DNA of 64,000 nt from contig NZ_JTJR01000025.1 of assembly GCF_001678475.1 (NCBI RefSeq), positions 1-64,000 of the forward strand, given 5' to 3'. The stretch comes from Gallibacterium genomosp. 3. GTDB lineage: Bacteria > Pseudomonadota > Gammaproteobacteria > Enterobacterales > Pasteurellaceae. Below the pieces are notes generated by a model. The model was not told where the DNA came from. It worked only from the letters and a program-made list of their open reading frames with translations, and did no database searches. Of the stretch, positions 29,820-39,539 are shown one piece after another; the first letter of the stretch is position 1, and every line of letters starts with the position of its first letter. Made by a program: the position numbers and the translations under genes.

Positions 29820-31256
29820 ATGGAAACTGGATTTTACCTTGCAATAGCAGGATTAGGGCTAATTTGCATTGGATTATTAATTATTAATGTACAACGTAAG
29901 AAAAGCGCAGAATTCTTTCAGTTGCAATATACACAAACTGCGGAAGAGTATAATAATTTATTGAAAAAAACAGAGTTGTTAAACGAGCAGTATCAGGCAA
30001 CGATACAAGAAAAAGTTCGATTACAAGCAGAAAAACAAGGGGTAGAAAATTTGCTGCAAGAGAAAAGTGGGCAACTTAATAAAAAAGAAATGGTCGTGGC
30101 AGAATATCAGCAGCAATTAACCCAACTTTCGCAACAATTAGCAATATTAGAGACCAGTTTAGCTGAAAAAGAGAAACATTTTAGTGAACAACAGCAATTA
30201 CTAGAAAATAATAAAAAACAATTAACACTGGAATTCCAGCAGTTAGCGAATCAAATCTTAGAAGAGAAGAGCCGTAGTTTTTCTCAATCGAATCAAACTG
30301 CTCTAGATACTTTATTAAAGCCGTTTAAAGAACAAATTGAGAGTTTTCAAAAGCGAGTTAATGAAGTTCATTCTGAAACATTACGTGGCAATGCGTCATT
30401 AGAGGCAGAATTAAAGAAAGTATTAGATATTGGCTTAAATATGTCAAAAGAGGCTAATAATTTAACGAATGCACTCAAAGGACAGAAAAAAGTGCTAGGT
30501 AATTGGGGAGAAATGCAATTAGAGAATGCATTACAGTCGGCAGGATTGATCGCGAATGAACATTATTTAGTACAAGCACATTTTAAAGATAAAGAGGGAA
30601 ATCACCGTTATCCTGATTTCTTGATTAAATTGCCAGATAATAAACATATAGTCATTGATTGTAAGGTGTCTTTAGTCGCTTATGAACAAGCGGTTGCGGC
30701 GACCGATGAACAGCAAGTTAATTTGCATCTACAAGAACATATTCAAGCGATTAAACAACATATTAAATCATTGTCAGATAAGGATTATAGCCATTTAGAG
30801 GGTATCCAGAGTCCAGATTTTGTATTGATGTTTATTCCAATTGAACCTGCATATATCGAAGCATTGAAACAAGATCCGAACTTATTTAATAGTGCTTATG
30901 AGAAAAATATTGTGTTGGTTTCTTATACGACCTTGATGCCAATCTTGCGTACGGTGGCGAACTTATGGCGCATTGAAAAAGGAAATCAAGAAGCTCGTGA
31001 GATTAGCGATAAAGCGGGTGATATTTATAACCAAGTCTGTATCGTAGCAGAGCGATTACAAAAATTAGGTAATAACTTATCGAGTGTGATGAAACAATAT
31101 AACGATACAGTCACTTCATTTTCTGGACAACGAGGTTTATTTGGTAAGGTAGAGCGATTCCAAGCATTATCTACGAAAACCACAAAAACGCTGCCTCCAT
31201 TAGAAAATCTTACTACAGATATTGAAGTTGAGCGGTTAAATGGAATTGGTGAATAA
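29820..31256 (+). CDS. rmuC: DNA recombination protein RmuC
   Basis: A 478-aa protein with an N-terminal membrane helix (about residues 5-22), a long coiled coil (about 35-180), and the RmuC nuclease-like domain. Visible family segments include KVLGNWGEMQLENAL, YPDFLIKLPDNKHIVIDCKVS (in part) and SPDFVLMFIPIEPAY. RmuC limits recombination at inverted repeats. It ends in a terminator shared with the convergent lipoprotein gene. Confidence 0.93.
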   Translation: METGFYLAIAGLGLICIGLLIINVQRKKSAEFFQLQYTQTAEEYNNLLKKTELLNEQYQATIQEKVRLQAEKQGVENLLQEKSGQLNKKEMVVAEYQQQLTQLSQQLAILETSLAEKEKHFSEQQQLLENNKKQLTLEFQQLANQILEEKSRSFSQSNQTALDTLLKPFKEQIESFQKRVNEVHSETLRGNASLEAELKKVLDIGLNMSKEANNLTNALKGQKKVLGNWGEMQLENALQSAGLIANEHYLVQAHFKDKEGNHRYPDFLIKLPDNKHIVIDCKVSLVAYEQAVAATDEQQVNLHLQEHIQAIKQHIKSLSDKDYSHLEGIQSPDFVLMFIPIEPAYIEALKQDPNLFNSAYEKNIVLVSYTTLMPILRTVANLWRIEKGNQEAREISDKAGDIYNQVCIVAERLQKLGNNLSSVMKQYNDTVTSFSGQRGLFGKVERFQALSTKTTKTLPPLENLTTDIEVERLNGIGE

Positions 31257-31260
31257 TAAA

Positions 31261-31287
31261 AAAGCGATCAAACTGATCGCTTTTCTC
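31261..31287. terminator. Terminator between rmuC and the convergent lipoprotein gene
   Basis: AAAGCGATCA / TGATCGCTTT stem with an AAC loop, A-rich before and T-rich after, so it may work in both directions. Confidence 0.85.
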
Positions 31288-31302
31288 TATCAACCTGATC
31301 AG

Positions 31303-31794
31303 TTATTTTGATTCTGCTTTTTGCGCCGTATCGTCAACTTGTTTTTGTAACTCAGCAAGCGACTTTTCTGCATTATCTAAAGTTTGTGTGGTTTTGCGTT
31401 GTAGCTCTGTATAAGCTTTTACTTCTTCTGGAGAAGGTTGGTGGATGATGAGATCAGACGATTTTTTCATAAGATCTACAAAGAGAGTTAATCCTTCATT
31501 ATATTTTGCTTGTACAGCCTTTGCTTCATCAGTATTCATTTTTAAGTCATTGATAGTTTTGATAATAGTTTGATAGCTACTAATAATATTATTATAAGCT
31601 TTTACTTTATCTTCATTGGATTGTGCTGATTCAAGTTGTTGAATTAAGGTTGTGCCATTTTCTTGTTTTAAAGCAGTATCTAATGTTTGACGCAGATTAT
31701 TGACATCTGTTTTTAGATCAGCTGCTTTATCACCACAGGCGGCTAAAAAAAGCGTAAATAAACCAATAAGAAAAAAATTCTTTAACTGTTGCAT
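31303..31794 (-). CDS. Small helical lipoprotein of unknown function
   Basis: A 163-aa protein with a signal peptide and lipobox (LFLAAC, Cys at residue 20), so probably lipid-anchored. The mature part is almost entirely charged alpha-helix or coiled coil. It resembles small Pasteurellaceae lipoproteins annotated as DUF5339, but that assignment is from memory of the pattern. It lies downstream of queH, with a 42-base gap. Confidence 0.75.
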   Translation of the reverse strand: MQQLKNFFLIGLFTLFLAACGDKAADLKTDVNNLRQTLDTALKQENGTTLIQQLESAQSNEDKVKAYNNIISSYQTIIKTINDLKMNTDEAKAVQAKYNEGLTLFVDLMKKSSDLIIHQPSPEEVKAYTELQRKTTQTLDNAEKSLAELQKQVDDTAQKAESK

Positions 31795-31836
31795 AAGTAA
31801 TATCCTTTAAAAATTAATTAAATTGAATAAAGATGA

Positions 31837-32550
31837 TTAATCGGCAGAATAGTAAAGTTTACCGATTTCGATTTTGGCACGACCTTGAGATTCACGCCAT
31901 TTATTGGTGTCACGTAATGAATAAACGCAGCCACAATATTCTTGTTGATAAAATCTTTCTCGCTTACTAATTTCGATCATACGTTGCGAGCCACCGCCTT
32001 TACGCCAGTTGTAGTCCCAGTATATGACATCATCATATTTTTTTGCTGCACGGTGACCGCAGCCATTAATTTGATTCATATTTTTCCAACGTGAGATTCC
32101 TAAGCTACTGGTAAAGACAGGAAATCCATGTTCATGTGCATATTGAGCGGCTTTTTCAAAACGCATATCAAAGCACATAGTACAGCGAATTCCTCTTTCC
32201 GGTTCATCTTCCATACCTTTGGCTCTTTCAAACCATTCAGCACGATCATAATCAGCATCGATAAATGGAATATTATATTTTTCAGCAAAACGAATATTTT
32301 CCTCTTTACGGATTAAATACTCTTTTTGGGGGTGAATATTTGGATTATAAAAGTAAATTGTGAAATCAATTTCAGAGGCTAATAAGGCTTCCATAACTTC
32401 ACCAGAACAAGGCGCACAACAAGAGTGCAACAGCAATTTATTATGACCATTAGGTAAAGTTAATTTTGGACGCACAAACGGTGCATTTGGATCTTTAGCT
32501 TCTTTCTTTTTTCTTCTACGAGATGAGATAGGTTGTTGTATATCAAACAT
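31837..32550 (-). CDS. queH: Epoxyqueuosine reductase QueH
   Basis: A 237-aa enzyme for the last step of queuosine synthesis in tRNA, the non-cobalamin alternative to QueG. The conserved Cys motifs are visible: HSCCAPCS (about residues 42-49), RCTMCFDMR in the middle, and EYCGCVYSL near the end, which together hold iron-sulfur and redox Cys. It lies just downstream of ispB (11 bases). Confidence 0.92.
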   Translation of the reverse strand: MFDIQQPISSRRRKKKEAKDPNAPFVRPKLTLPNGHNKLLLHSCCAPCSGEVMEALLASEIDFTIYFYNPNIHPQKEYLIRKEENIRFAEKYNIPFIDADYDRAEWFERAKGMEDEPERGIRCTMCFDMRFEKAAQYAHEHGFPVFTSSLGISRWKNMNQINGCGHRAAKKYDDVIYWDYNWRKGGGSQRMIEISKRERFYQQEYCGCVYSLRDTNKWRESQGRAKIEIGKLYYSAD

Positions 32551-32561
32551 AATTCTTAATT

Positions 32562-33533
32562 TTAATAACTTCGTTCAACAGAGATTTTTGCAAGGGAAAC
32601 GAGTGCTTCTTTATATGGGCTTTCAGCAATAATATTCAGTGCATCAATTGCTTTTTGTGCTTCAAGTTTCGCCTTTTCTACGGTATAAGTTAATGAATTA
32701 CAATGTTCCATAATGGCTTGGATTGTTGAAAGGTGTTCACGTCCATGCCCATGTTCAATAATAGAACGAATTAATTGACTTTCTTCAGGTGCAGCATGAT
32801 ACATAGCATGTAATAAAGGTAAAGTTGGCTTCCCTTCTTCAAGATCATCGCCAAGATTTTTCCCTAATTGCTCAATATCAGCACGATAATCAAGGACATC
32901 ATCAATAAGTTGAAAAGCCGTACCTAAGTAGCGACCATAAAGTTTCATTGCTTGAACTTGTTCAGTAGGGGCATCAGCTAAAATGGCAGAACATTCAGCT
33001 GCAACTTCAAAGAGGCGGGCTGTTTTACTATAAATAACCTGCATATAGCTTTGTTCAGTGGTATTAGGATCATTACAATTCATTAATTGTAAGACTTCAC
33101 CTTCTGCAATGACATTTACTGCATCAGACATTACTTGTAACACTGGGAGCGAACCTAACTGTGACATTAGTTGGAATGCACGAGTATAGATAAAATCACC
33201 AACAAGAACACTTGCTGCATTACCAAAGATAGCATTAGCCGTATCTCGGCCACGACGCAAAGTCGATTCATCAACTACATCATCATGTAATAGAGTTGCA
33301 GTGTGAATAAATTCGATAAAGGTTGCACAGGTAATATGTTTATCACCTTGATAATTCAATGCATTTGCAACTAAAACTGCAATTAATGGACGGATCCGTT
33401 TCCCACCGCCATTAACAATATAAAAACTTAATTGATTAATAAGGGCAATATCAGATTGTAATTGTTGTGAAATCATATTGTTTACTGATTTCATATCGTT
33501 TGCTGATAGTGCCTGAATTTCTTGTAAATTCAT
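32562..33533 (-). CDS. ispB: Octaprenyl diphosphate synthase
   Basis: Makes the C40 side chain of ubiquinone and menaquinone. Both Asp-rich motifs are visible: [10 protein letters not shown] and [21 protein letters not shown] is the isoprenyl-diphosphate binding segment. I chose ATG 33533 (MNLQEIQAL), which has AAGGGA six bases upstream and aligns with E. coli IspB, over the in-frame ATG four codons earlier. It is divergent from rplU, as in E. coli. Confidence 0.96.
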   Translation of the reverse strand: MNLQEIQALSANDMKSVNNMISQQLQSDIALINQLSFYIVNGGGKRIRPLIAVLVANALNYQGDKHITCATFIEFIHTATLLHDDVVDESTLRRGRDTANAIFGNAASVLVGDFIYTRAFQLMSQLGSLPVLQVMSDAVNVIAEGEVLQLMNCNDPNTTEQSYMQVIYSKTARLFEVAAECSAILADAPTEQVQAMKLYGRYLGTAFQLIDDVLDYRADIEQLGKNLGDDLEEGKPTLPLLHAMYHAAPEESQLIRSIIEHGHGREHLSTIQAIMEHCNSLTYTVEKAKLEAQKAIDALNIIAESPYKEALVSLAKISVERSY

Positions 33534-33677
33534 ACATCCCTTCATTGATTATGGCATAAGCATGAGCCAGTAATGCTTTTATATAAAGACGGTTGTCGAT
33601 TTTACCCTAAAAATTTATATTTCTAAAATTAAACAATGAAATTTAGCAAGATTTTTTATTTTGTTGAAAATCCGTGC

Positions 33678-33706
33678 TTGCTATTTTGTTTTTTTTTCCG
33701 TAAAAT
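33678..33706 (+). promoter_or_regulatory. Predicted rplU-rpmA promoter
   Basis: TTGCTA (33678-33683) and TAAAAT (33701-33706) are separated by 17 bases. This gives a 5' leader of about 90 bases that contains the stem-loop at 33732-33778. Confidence 0.6.
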
Positions 33707-33731
33707 CCGCGACCTATTATGTGAATTTTAA

Positions 33732-33778
33732 AGTGCTGAGTTTAGATAACCTAATATTGGGTTTGATTAGATAGCACT
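33732..33778 (+). promoter_or_regulatory. Candidate ribosomal-protein leader in the rplU 5' UTR
   Basis: A closing stem AGTGCT (33732-33737) / AGCACT (33773-33778) encloses an inner hairpin built on AACC (33748-33751) and GGTT (60-63). It sits 23 bases before the rplU ATG. Ribosomal protein operons are often autoregulated through such leaders. Whether L21 or L27 binds here is inference. Confidence 0.45.
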
Positions 33779-33801
33779 ACAATTTAGCGGAGTTTTCTTC
33801 T

Positions 33802-34113
33802 ATGTACGCGGTTTTCCAAAGTGGCGGCAAACAACACAGAGTAAGCGAAGGTCAAGTTGTTCGTTTAGAAAAACTTGAAGTGGCAACAGGTGAATCAGTT
33901 GAATTTGATTCTGTGTTAATGATCGTTAATGGTGAAGATGTTAAAATTGGTGCGCCAGTTGTTTCTGGTGCTAAAGTAGTGGCTGAAGTTGTAGCTCACG
34001 GACGTGGCGAAAAAGTTAAAATCGTTAAGTTCCGTCGTCGTAAACACAGCCGTAAACAACAAGGTCATCGTCAGTGGTTCACAGAAGTGAAGATCACTGC
34101 AATTAACGCTTAA
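33802..34113 (+). CDS. rplU: 50S ribosomal protein L21
   Basis: A 103-aa protein with the typical N-terminus [14 protein letters not shown] and the basic [16 protein letters not shown] segment that contacts 23S rRNA. The length is that of E. coli L21. It is followed by rpmA after 19 bases. Confidence 0.98.
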   Translation: MYAVFQSGGKQHRVSEGQVVRLEKLEVATGESVEFDSVLMIVNGEDVKIGAPVVSGAKVVAEVVAHGRGEKVKIVKFRRRKHSRKQQGHRQWFTEVKITAINA

Positions 34114-34132
34114 TTCAAAGGAGATCAGATAA

Positions 34133-34390
34133 ATGGCAACTAAAAAAGCTGGGGGTTCAACCCGTAACGGTCGCGACTCTGAAAGTAAACGTCTTGGTGT
34201 TAAGCGTTTCGGTGGTGAATCTGTATTAGCAGGTAACATCATCGTTCGTCAACGTGGTACTAAATTCCATGCTGGTAATAACGTTGGTATGGGACGTGAT
34301 CATACTTTATTCGCAACTGCTGATGGTAAAGTGAAATTTGAAGTTAAAGGCGATAAAGGTCGTAAATACGTAAGTATTGTAACTGAGTAA
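34133..34390 (+). CDS. rpmA: 50S ribosomal protein L27
   Basis: An 85-aa protein with the flexible N-terminus [16 protein letters not shown] that reaches the peptidyl-transferase centre, and the family core [25 protein letters not shown] precedes the ATG. It is co-transcribed with rplU and followed by a strong terminator. Confidence 0.98.
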   Translation: MATKKAGGSTRNGRDSESKRLGVKRFGGESVLAGNIIVRQRGTKFHAGNNVGMGRDHTLFATADGKVKFEVKGDKGRKYVSIVTE

Positions 34391-34413
34391 TTTCAGATCA
34401 AATCAAATTATGA

Positions 34414-34449
34414 AAAACTGCACTTAGATAAGTGCAGTTTTTTTTTTAT
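34414..34449 (+). terminator. Rho-independent terminator after rpmA
   Basis: AAAACTGCACTT / AAGTGCAGTTTT, a perfect 12-bp stem with an AGAT loop followed by a long T run. Confidence 0.92.
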
Positions 34450-34472
34450 ATCTCAAATTTAGGAGGTAGATA

Positions 34473-35291
34473 ATGCCAGAATTACCCGAAGTTGAAACCA
34501 CACGGCAAGGGATCTTCCCTTATCTTCAAGATCAAGTTATTGATCATCTTATTATAAGAACGCCTCGCTTACGTTGGGCGATTAGTCGTGAATTATTTAT
34601 CCTCTCCTCAGAGAAAATTATTGGTATAAAACGTCGAGCTAAATATCTGATTATTGAATTGGAAATTGGCTATATCATTGTGCATTTAGGAATGTCAGGA
34701 TCATTGAGAATTGTGTCAGATCAAGATCCTGTGGATAAACATGATCACGTAGATATGATCTTAACTAATGGAAAGATCTTAAGATATAACGATCCTAGAA
34801 AGTTTGGTGCTTGGCTATGGACGGCAACACTTGAACGATTTTCTCTTTTTAGCAAATTAGGACCAGAACCATTAAGCGATGCATTTACTGGAGATTATCT
34901 CTTTACTAAAAGTCGCAAACGTCAAACTGTAGTGAAAGCATGGTTGATGAATAATGAAATCGTTGTTGGAGTAGGGAATATCTATGTAAATGAGGTACTT
35001 TTTTCTTGTAAGATTCATCCTAAAACAGTAGTCAGTACCTTGACACAACAACAATGTGAACAGCTTGCTATGCAGATTAAGCAGATATTACAGCAAGCTA
35101 TCAAGCAAGGTGGTACAACGTTACAAGATTTTATTCAACCAGATGGGCGTCCTGGATATTTTAAGCAATCATTGCAAGTATATGGACGTAAAGATGAACC
35201 TTGTGTTTGTTGTGGGCATTTGATTGAAACTATTGTGATAGGGCAGCGAACGAGTTTTTATTGTCCAATTTGCCAAGTGTTGAATAAATAA
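34473..35291 (+). CDS. mutM: Formamidopyrimidine-DNA glycosylase
   Basis: A 272-aa base-excision repair enzyme removing 8-oxoguanine. The catalytic N-terminal Pro is present ([14 protein letters not shown]), as are a Lys in the GIKRRAKYL segment, the helix-two-turn-helix [10 protein letters not shown], and a C-terminal zinc finger (CVCCGHLI, then CPICQ). AGGAGG precedes the ATG. Confidence 0.97.
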   Translation: MPELPEVETTRQGIFPYLQDQVIDHLIIRTPRLRWAISRELFILSSEKIIGIKRRAKYLIIELEIGYIIVHLGMSGSLRIVSDQDPVDKHDHVDMILTNGKILRYNDPRKFGAWLWTATLERFSLFSKLGPEPLSDAFTGDYLFTKSRKRQTVVKAWLMNNEIVVGVGNIYVNEVLFSCKIHPKTVVSTLTQQQCEQLAMQIKQILQQAIKQGGTTLQDFIQPDGRPGYFKQSLQVYGRKDEPCVCCGHLIETIVIGQRTSFYCPICQVLNK

Positions 35292-35365
35292 ACGAAAGAT
35301 TAAATCTTAAACAAAAATTGAAAAAATAAAAAAATGTACTACCTCTAACGAGTGAATCGCGGAAA

Positions 35366-35381
35366 TTTGATCTAGATAACG
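35366..35381 (+). promoter_or_regulatory. Possible CRP site upstream of pckA
   Basis: TTTGA-TCTAGA-TAACG has the 5-6-5 layout of a CRP site and a symmetric core, but only part of each half matches TGTGA/TCACA. It lies 70 bases before the pckA ATG. cAMP-CRP control of gluconeogenesis would make sense. Confidence 0.35.
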
Positions 35382-35450
35382 TTTTTTTTTCCTAAAAAGG
35401 ATTAGAATGTAAAACATGATTTTTTATATTCAATTTGAAGGAAAATTATT

Positions 35451-37064
35451 ATGTCAAATTTAAAAGCTTATTTAGACTCAGTTGGTATTCATGATGTAGC
35501 TGAAATTGTTCATAACCCAAGTTATGAACAACTTTTTGCAGAAGAAACAAAAGCAGATCTACAAGGTTATGAAAAAGGTCAAGTTACAGAACTTGGTGCT
35601 GTAAATGTAATGACTGGTGTATATACAGGTCGTTCACCAAAAGATAAATTCTTTGTGAAAGATGAAACAACAAAAGATACTATTTGGTGGACTTCTGATG
35701 AATACAAAAATGATAATAAACCAGTTACTCCAGAAGCATGGAAAGAAATTAAAAAATTAGCAACTGAAGAGTTAAGTGGTAAACGTTTATTTGTGGTTGA
35801 TGCATTCTGTGGTGCAAATGAAAGCAGCCGTTTGAAATTACGTTTTGTAATGGAAGTTGCATGGCAGGCTCACTTTGTAACTAATATGTTTATTCGTCCA
35901 ACCGCAGAAGAGTTAGCGAATTTTGGTGAACCAGATTTCGTTATTATGAATGCATCTAAAGCGAAAGTGGAAAACTACAAAGAATTAGGCTTGAACTCTG
36001 AAACCGCTGTTGTATTTAACTTAACTGAAAAAGTACAAGTTATCTTAAATACTTGGTACGGTGGTGAAATGAAGAAAGGTATGTTCTCTTATATGAACTA
36101 CTTACTTCCATTAAGAGGTATGGCTTCAATGCACTGTTCTGCTAACACCAGCAAAGATGGTAAAGAAACTGCTATCTTCTTCGGTCTTTCAGGTACAGGT
36201 AAAACTACATTATCAACAGATCCTAACCGTTTATTAATTGGTGATGATGAACATGGTTGGGATGATGATGGTATCTTTAACTTTGAAGGGGGTTGCTATG
36301 CGAAAGTTATCAACCTTTCTAAAGAAAATGAACCAGATATCTACAATGCAATTCGTCGTGATGCATTATTAGAAAATGTTACTGTTGATGCAAATGGTAA
36401 AATTGATTTTGCAGATAAGAGTGTAACAGAAAATACTCGTGTTTCTTATCCAATTTATCACATTGATAACATTGTTAAACCTGTATCAAAAGCAGGTCAT
36501 GCAAATAAAGTTATCTTCTTATCAGCTGATGCATTTGGTGTGTTACCACCAGTATCAATTTTAACGCCAGAACAAACTAAATATTATTTCTTATCTGGTT
36601 TCACAGCGAAATTAGCAGGTACAGAACGTGGCGTTACCGAACCAACTCCAACATTCTCTGCATGTTTCGGTGCGGCATTCTTAAGCTTACACCCAACTAA
36701 ATATGCTGAAGAATTAGTGAAGAAAATGGAAGCTAACGGTGCGAAAGCATACTTAGTGAATACTGGTTGGAATGGTTCAGGTAAACGTATTTCTATCAAA
36801 GATACTCGTGGTATTATTGATGCGATTTTAGATGGTTCTATTGATAAAGCACCTACTAAGAAAATCCCAGTATTTGACTTCGAAGTTCCAACTGAATTAC
36901 CAGGTGTAAACCCTGCAATTTTAGATCCACGTGATACTTATGCAGAAAAAGGCGAATGGGAAAAACGTGCAGATGATCTTGCAGAACGTTTCACTAAGAA
37001 CTTTGTGAAATATACAGGCAACGAAGCAGGTAAAGCATTAGTTGCAGCAGGTCCTAAAAAATAA
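35451..37064 (+). CDS. pckA: Phosphoenolpyruvate carboxykinase (ATP)
   Basis: A 537-aa cytosolic enzyme converting oxaloacetate to PEP; in Pasteurellaceae it can run in the CO2-fixing direction. It has the kinase P-loop [11 protein letters not shown] and the metal-binding [21 protein letters not shown] region (in part). Codon use is biased as in highly expressed genes. It is flanked by its own terminator. Confidence 0.98.
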   Translation: MSNLKAYLDSVGIHDVAEIVHNPSYEQLFAEETKADLQGYEKGQVTELGAVNVMTGVYTGRSPKDKFFVKDETTKDTIWWTSDEYKNDNKPVTPEAWKEIKKLATEELSGKRLFVVDAFCGANESSRLKLRFVMEVAWQAHFVTNMFIRPTAEELANFGEPDFVIMNASKAKVENYKELGLNSETAVVFNLTEKVQVILNTWYGGEMKKGMFSYMNYLLPLRGMASMHCSANTSKDGKETAIFFGLSGTGKTTLSTDPNRLLIGDDEHGWDDDGIFNFEGGCYAKVINLSKENEPDIYNAIRRDALLENVTVDANGKIDFADKSVTENTRVSYPIYHIDNIVKPVSKAGHANKVIFLSADAFGVLPPVSILTPEQTKYYFLSGFTAKLAGTERGVTEPTPTFSACFGAAFLSLHPTKYAEELVKKMEANGAKAYLVNTGWNGSGKRISIKDTRGIIDAILDGSIDKAPTKKIPVFDFEVPTELPGVNPAILDPRDTYAEKGEWEKRADDLAERFTKNFVKYTGNEAGKALVAAGPKK

Positions 37065-37091
37065 GTTAAATTAGGATGAAATAATCACAAC

Positions 37092-37124
37092 AACACCTTA
37101 CCTTTATGGTAAGGTGTTTTTTTA
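37092..37124 (+). terminator. Rho-independent terminator after pckA
   Basis: AACACCTTACC / GGTAAGGTGTT, a perfect 11-bp stem with a TTTAT loop and a T run. Confidence 0.92.
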
Positions 37125-37168
37125 TCTGATCTTATTCAGGTAATTTCGTGTAGAGATGGGAGCGATGT

Positions 37169-37309
37169 ATGCGTAGAAATGCAAGAAGAACATTAAAGAA
37201 TTTTAAGACATTAAGAATCCGCCGTTTAATGCTATTAAAACGGATTCAAAAGCGTAAACAGTATATCCAAGCACGCCATAGAATCCGTTTTTTGAAAGAA
37301 CAAGAATAG
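37169..37309 (+). CDS. Small, very basic protein, 46 aa (candidate)
   Basis: ATG 37169 to TAG 37307-37309 encodes a protein that is nearly half Arg and Lys, with segments RRNARRTLKNFK, LRIRRLMLLKRIQKRKQ and ARHRIRFLKEQE. GATGGGAG is a plausible ribosome site. The composition resembles small nucleic-acid-binding or ribosomal proteins, but I recognise no family. It could be a chance ORF, but the codon pattern and placement after a terminator speak mildly for a real gene. Confidence 0.45.
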   Translation: MRRNARRTLKNFKTLRIRRLMLLKRIQKRKQYIQARHRIRFLKEQE

Positions 37310-37342
37310 GTACTGTTAGGCATTTAGTTTTTGCAAAGCTAT

Positions 37343-38248
37343 TTATTGGATGGATTTTAATTTAATTCTAGTAGGCGTAATAAAGCCATTGATGGCTAAA
37401 ATGCATAACGCACTCCAAATAAATCCATAAGTAATATAAGCAGCAGAAGGCATTGCAGTATTAAGTATCGTAATGGATAAAATAAAGAGTAGTGTTGGTT
37501 CAATATAGCTGAGTAAACCAAATAATTTCATTGGTAATAATGTGCTGGAACGCACATTAAATGACATAGATAACGCACTGACTATGCCGAGTAAAGGGAG
37601 TAATAACCAATATCGAGGTTGATGGCTAATCGTATGCCATACATCTTGTTGTGGTAAAAGAAAATATAAAGCGAAAGGTGCTATCAAAGTGAGATCAAAC
37701 GTTAATCCTAATAAAGCAGGAACTTTTAGAATACGTCGAGATAGGTAATAGGGTGGATAGAGAAGTACTACCCATAATGTAGTCCAAGAGAAAGCGTGGG
37801 TACGATATAATTCATTTAAAATACCGCAGATAGCTAAGATTAATGCTAATAATTGGAGTGTGGTCAATTTTTCTTGCCAGAGCATTTTTCCTGCAAATAC
37901 CATAGCCAGTGGAAACAGAAAATATCCCATAGCAACATTTAATCCCTCTCCATTAATTGGTGCCCACATAAATAACCAAAGCTGACTTGCAAGAATACAA
38001 GTGCCAATTAAGACAGTACTCCAACGTAAAATAGAATTACCGAGTGTATGTAAAATAAAATGTTTAATGCTCTGTTTTTGAGGATTGAAATACAGCAGTA
38101 ACCATAAACTGCACATCGTAACAACAATACGTAGGGCAAAAATTACTGAGCCACTCAATGACTGCATCGCATAACTGAATAAAAATAATGAACTGAATAA
38201 GATTTGTGACAGTATGCAGAGAATGATACCAAGAATTAATGGATTCAT
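37343..38248 (-). CDS. EamA-family permease, RarD-like
   Basis: A 301-aa inner-membrane protein with about ten helices in two EamA repeats. Segments such as ILRWSTVLIGTCILASQLWLF (in part) and GEGLNVAMGYFLFPLAMV resemble RarD proteins of the drug/metabolite transporter superfamily. The substrate is unknown. It is monocistronic, between the 46-aa ORF and the terminator of acpP. Confidence 0.82.
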   Translation of the reverse strand: MNPLILGIILCILSQILFSSLFLFSYAMQSLSGSVIFALRIVVTMCSLWLLLYFNPQKQSIKHFILHTLGNSILRWSTVLIGTCILASQLWLFMWAPINGEGLNVAMGYFLFPLAMVFAGKMLWQEKLTTLQLLALILAICGILNELYRTHAFSWTTLWVVLLYPPYYLSRRILKVPALLGLTFDLTLIAPFALYFLLPQQDVWHTISHQPRYWLLLPLLGIVSALSMSFNVRSSTLLPMKLFGLLSYIEPTLLFILSITILNTAMPSAAYITYGFIWSALCILAINGFITPTRIKLKSIQ

Positions 38249-38268
38249 TTGTTAGATACCATATAAAC

Positions 38269-38298
38269 AAAAAGGATTATCTTGCGGATAATCCTTTT
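38269..38298 (-). terminator. Rho-independent terminator after acpP
   Basis: AAAAGGATTAT / ATAATCCTTTT stem with a 7-base loop and T/A runs on both sides, 22 bases after the acpP stop on the minus strand. Confidence 0.85.
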
Positions 38299-38319
38299 TA
38301 CAGAAAAATTCTACTGAAA

Positions 38320-38550
38320 TTATTGGTTGCTTTGAACGTAATCAATAGCAGATTGAACAGTAGTAATTTTTTCAGCTTCTTCATCAGGAATTTCGATATC
38401 GAATTCTTCTTCTAAAGCCATTACTAATTCAACAGTGTCTAAAGAATCAGCACCTAAATCTTCAACGAAAGATGATTCTGGTTTAACGTCTTCTTCTTTA
38501 GCGCCTAATTGTTCAACAATAATTTTTTTGACGCGTTCTTCAATGCTCAT
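38320..38550 (-). CDS. acpP: Acyl carrier protein
   Basis: A 76-aa acidic carrier of growing acyl chains. The phosphopantetheine attachment Ser lies in [18 protein letters not shown]. The sequence is nearly canonical. It is last in the fatty-acid cluster but separated from fabG by about 250 bases that probably contain its own strong promoter. Confidence 0.98.
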   Translation of the reverse strand: MSIEERVKKIIVEQLGAKEEDVKPESSFVEDLGADSLDTVELVMALEEEFDIEIPDEEAEKITTVQSAIDYVQSNQ

Positions 38551-38801
38551 TTGTTTATTCCCTATTAGTTTTGTTCTGCAAGAGGAGAAATTGTATGCAT
38601 AATCAATTAAGTTGCAACTGTTAAATTTAGAGGTCTAACCTCGCATCCAACAAGTAGGTCAAAACAGTATGCATACATTGACCAAAGTTACATACTCGCG
38701 GGCAATTCTATCATTAAGTACAGCTAATTGCTATGCTTTTCCTTACTCAAGATGATCAATCCGTAGAATATGTATTGCTGTTACAATTTCATAACAGCAT
38801 A
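38551..38801. other. fabG-acpP intergenic region with palindromes
   Basis: The 250 bases before acpP hold a hairpin at 38776-38799 (TGCTGTTA / TAACAGCA, no T run), a 10-bp palindrome GTATGCATAC at 38668-38677, and an inverted repeat GAGGT-CTA-ACCTC at 38630-38642. On the minus strand TTGACC at about 38661-38656 could be a -35. The palindromes could be operator sites; no regulator can be named. Confidence 0.45.
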
Positions 38802-39527
38802 TTAATTCATATACATACCACCATTCACATGGAGGGTTTCACCAGTAATATAACCTGCATCATCAGAGACTAAGAAAGCCACAGCTTTTGCAATATCCTT
38901 TGGTTCACCTAAGCGACCAGCTGGTACTTGTGCTAATGTTGCGGCTTTTTGTTCTTCAGTTAATGCATCTGTCATATCAGTAGCGATGAAACCTGGGGCA
39001 ACAACATTTACAGTTACACCACGAGAAGCAACTTCTTTAGCCAATGCTTTAGAAAAACCAATGATACCGGCTTTTGCTGCACAATAATTTGCTTGACCTG
39101 GGTTTCCCATTGAACCCACTACGGAACCAATGCTGATGATACGACCAAAACGTTTTTTCATCATACTGCGTAATACAGCTTTTGAGAGATGGAATACAGA
39201 ACTTAAATTTGTTTGTAGAATAATGTCCCAATCTTCCTCTTTCATTCGCATCATGAGGTTATCACGTGTGATTCCTGCGTTATTGACGAGAACATCAATA
39301 TCCCCAAATTCTTGTTTAATTTGTTCTAAAACATGGTTAATCGAATCAAGAGAAGTTACATCTAACACCAAACCTTTACCATTTTCGCCTAGATAAGCAG
39401 AAATAGCATTCGCACCATTTTCACTGGTAGCTGTTCCAATAACAGTAAAGCCTTTACTAATCAGCTCTTCAGCAATAGCCTTACCGATACCACGGCTTGC
39501 GCCTGTTACTAATGCGATTTTTTGCAT
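38802..39527 (-). CDS. fabG: 3-oxoacyl-[acyl-carrier-protein] reductase
   Basis: A short-chain dehydrogenase of about 241 aa reducing 3-ketoacyl-ACP with NADPH. TGASRGIG is the cofactor motif, NNAGITRDNL the family marker, and the Ser...YCAAK catalytic triad is present. I chose ATG 39527 because AAGGA abuts the alternative ATG at 39533 and leaves a normal spacing to this one. Confidence 0.97.
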   Translation of the reverse strand: MQKIALVTGASRGIGKAIAEELISKGFTVIGTATSENGANAISAYLGENGKGLVLDVTSLDSINHVLEQIKQEFGDIDVLVNNAGITRDNLMMRMKEEDWDIILQTNLSSVFHLSKAVLRSMMKKRFGRIISIGSVVGSMGNPGQANYCAAKAGIIGFSKALAKEVASRGVTVNVVAPGFIATDMTDALTEEQKAATLAQVPAGRLGEPKDIAKAVAFLVSDDAGYITGETLHVNGGMYMN

Positions 39528-39539
39528 AATCATTCCTTT

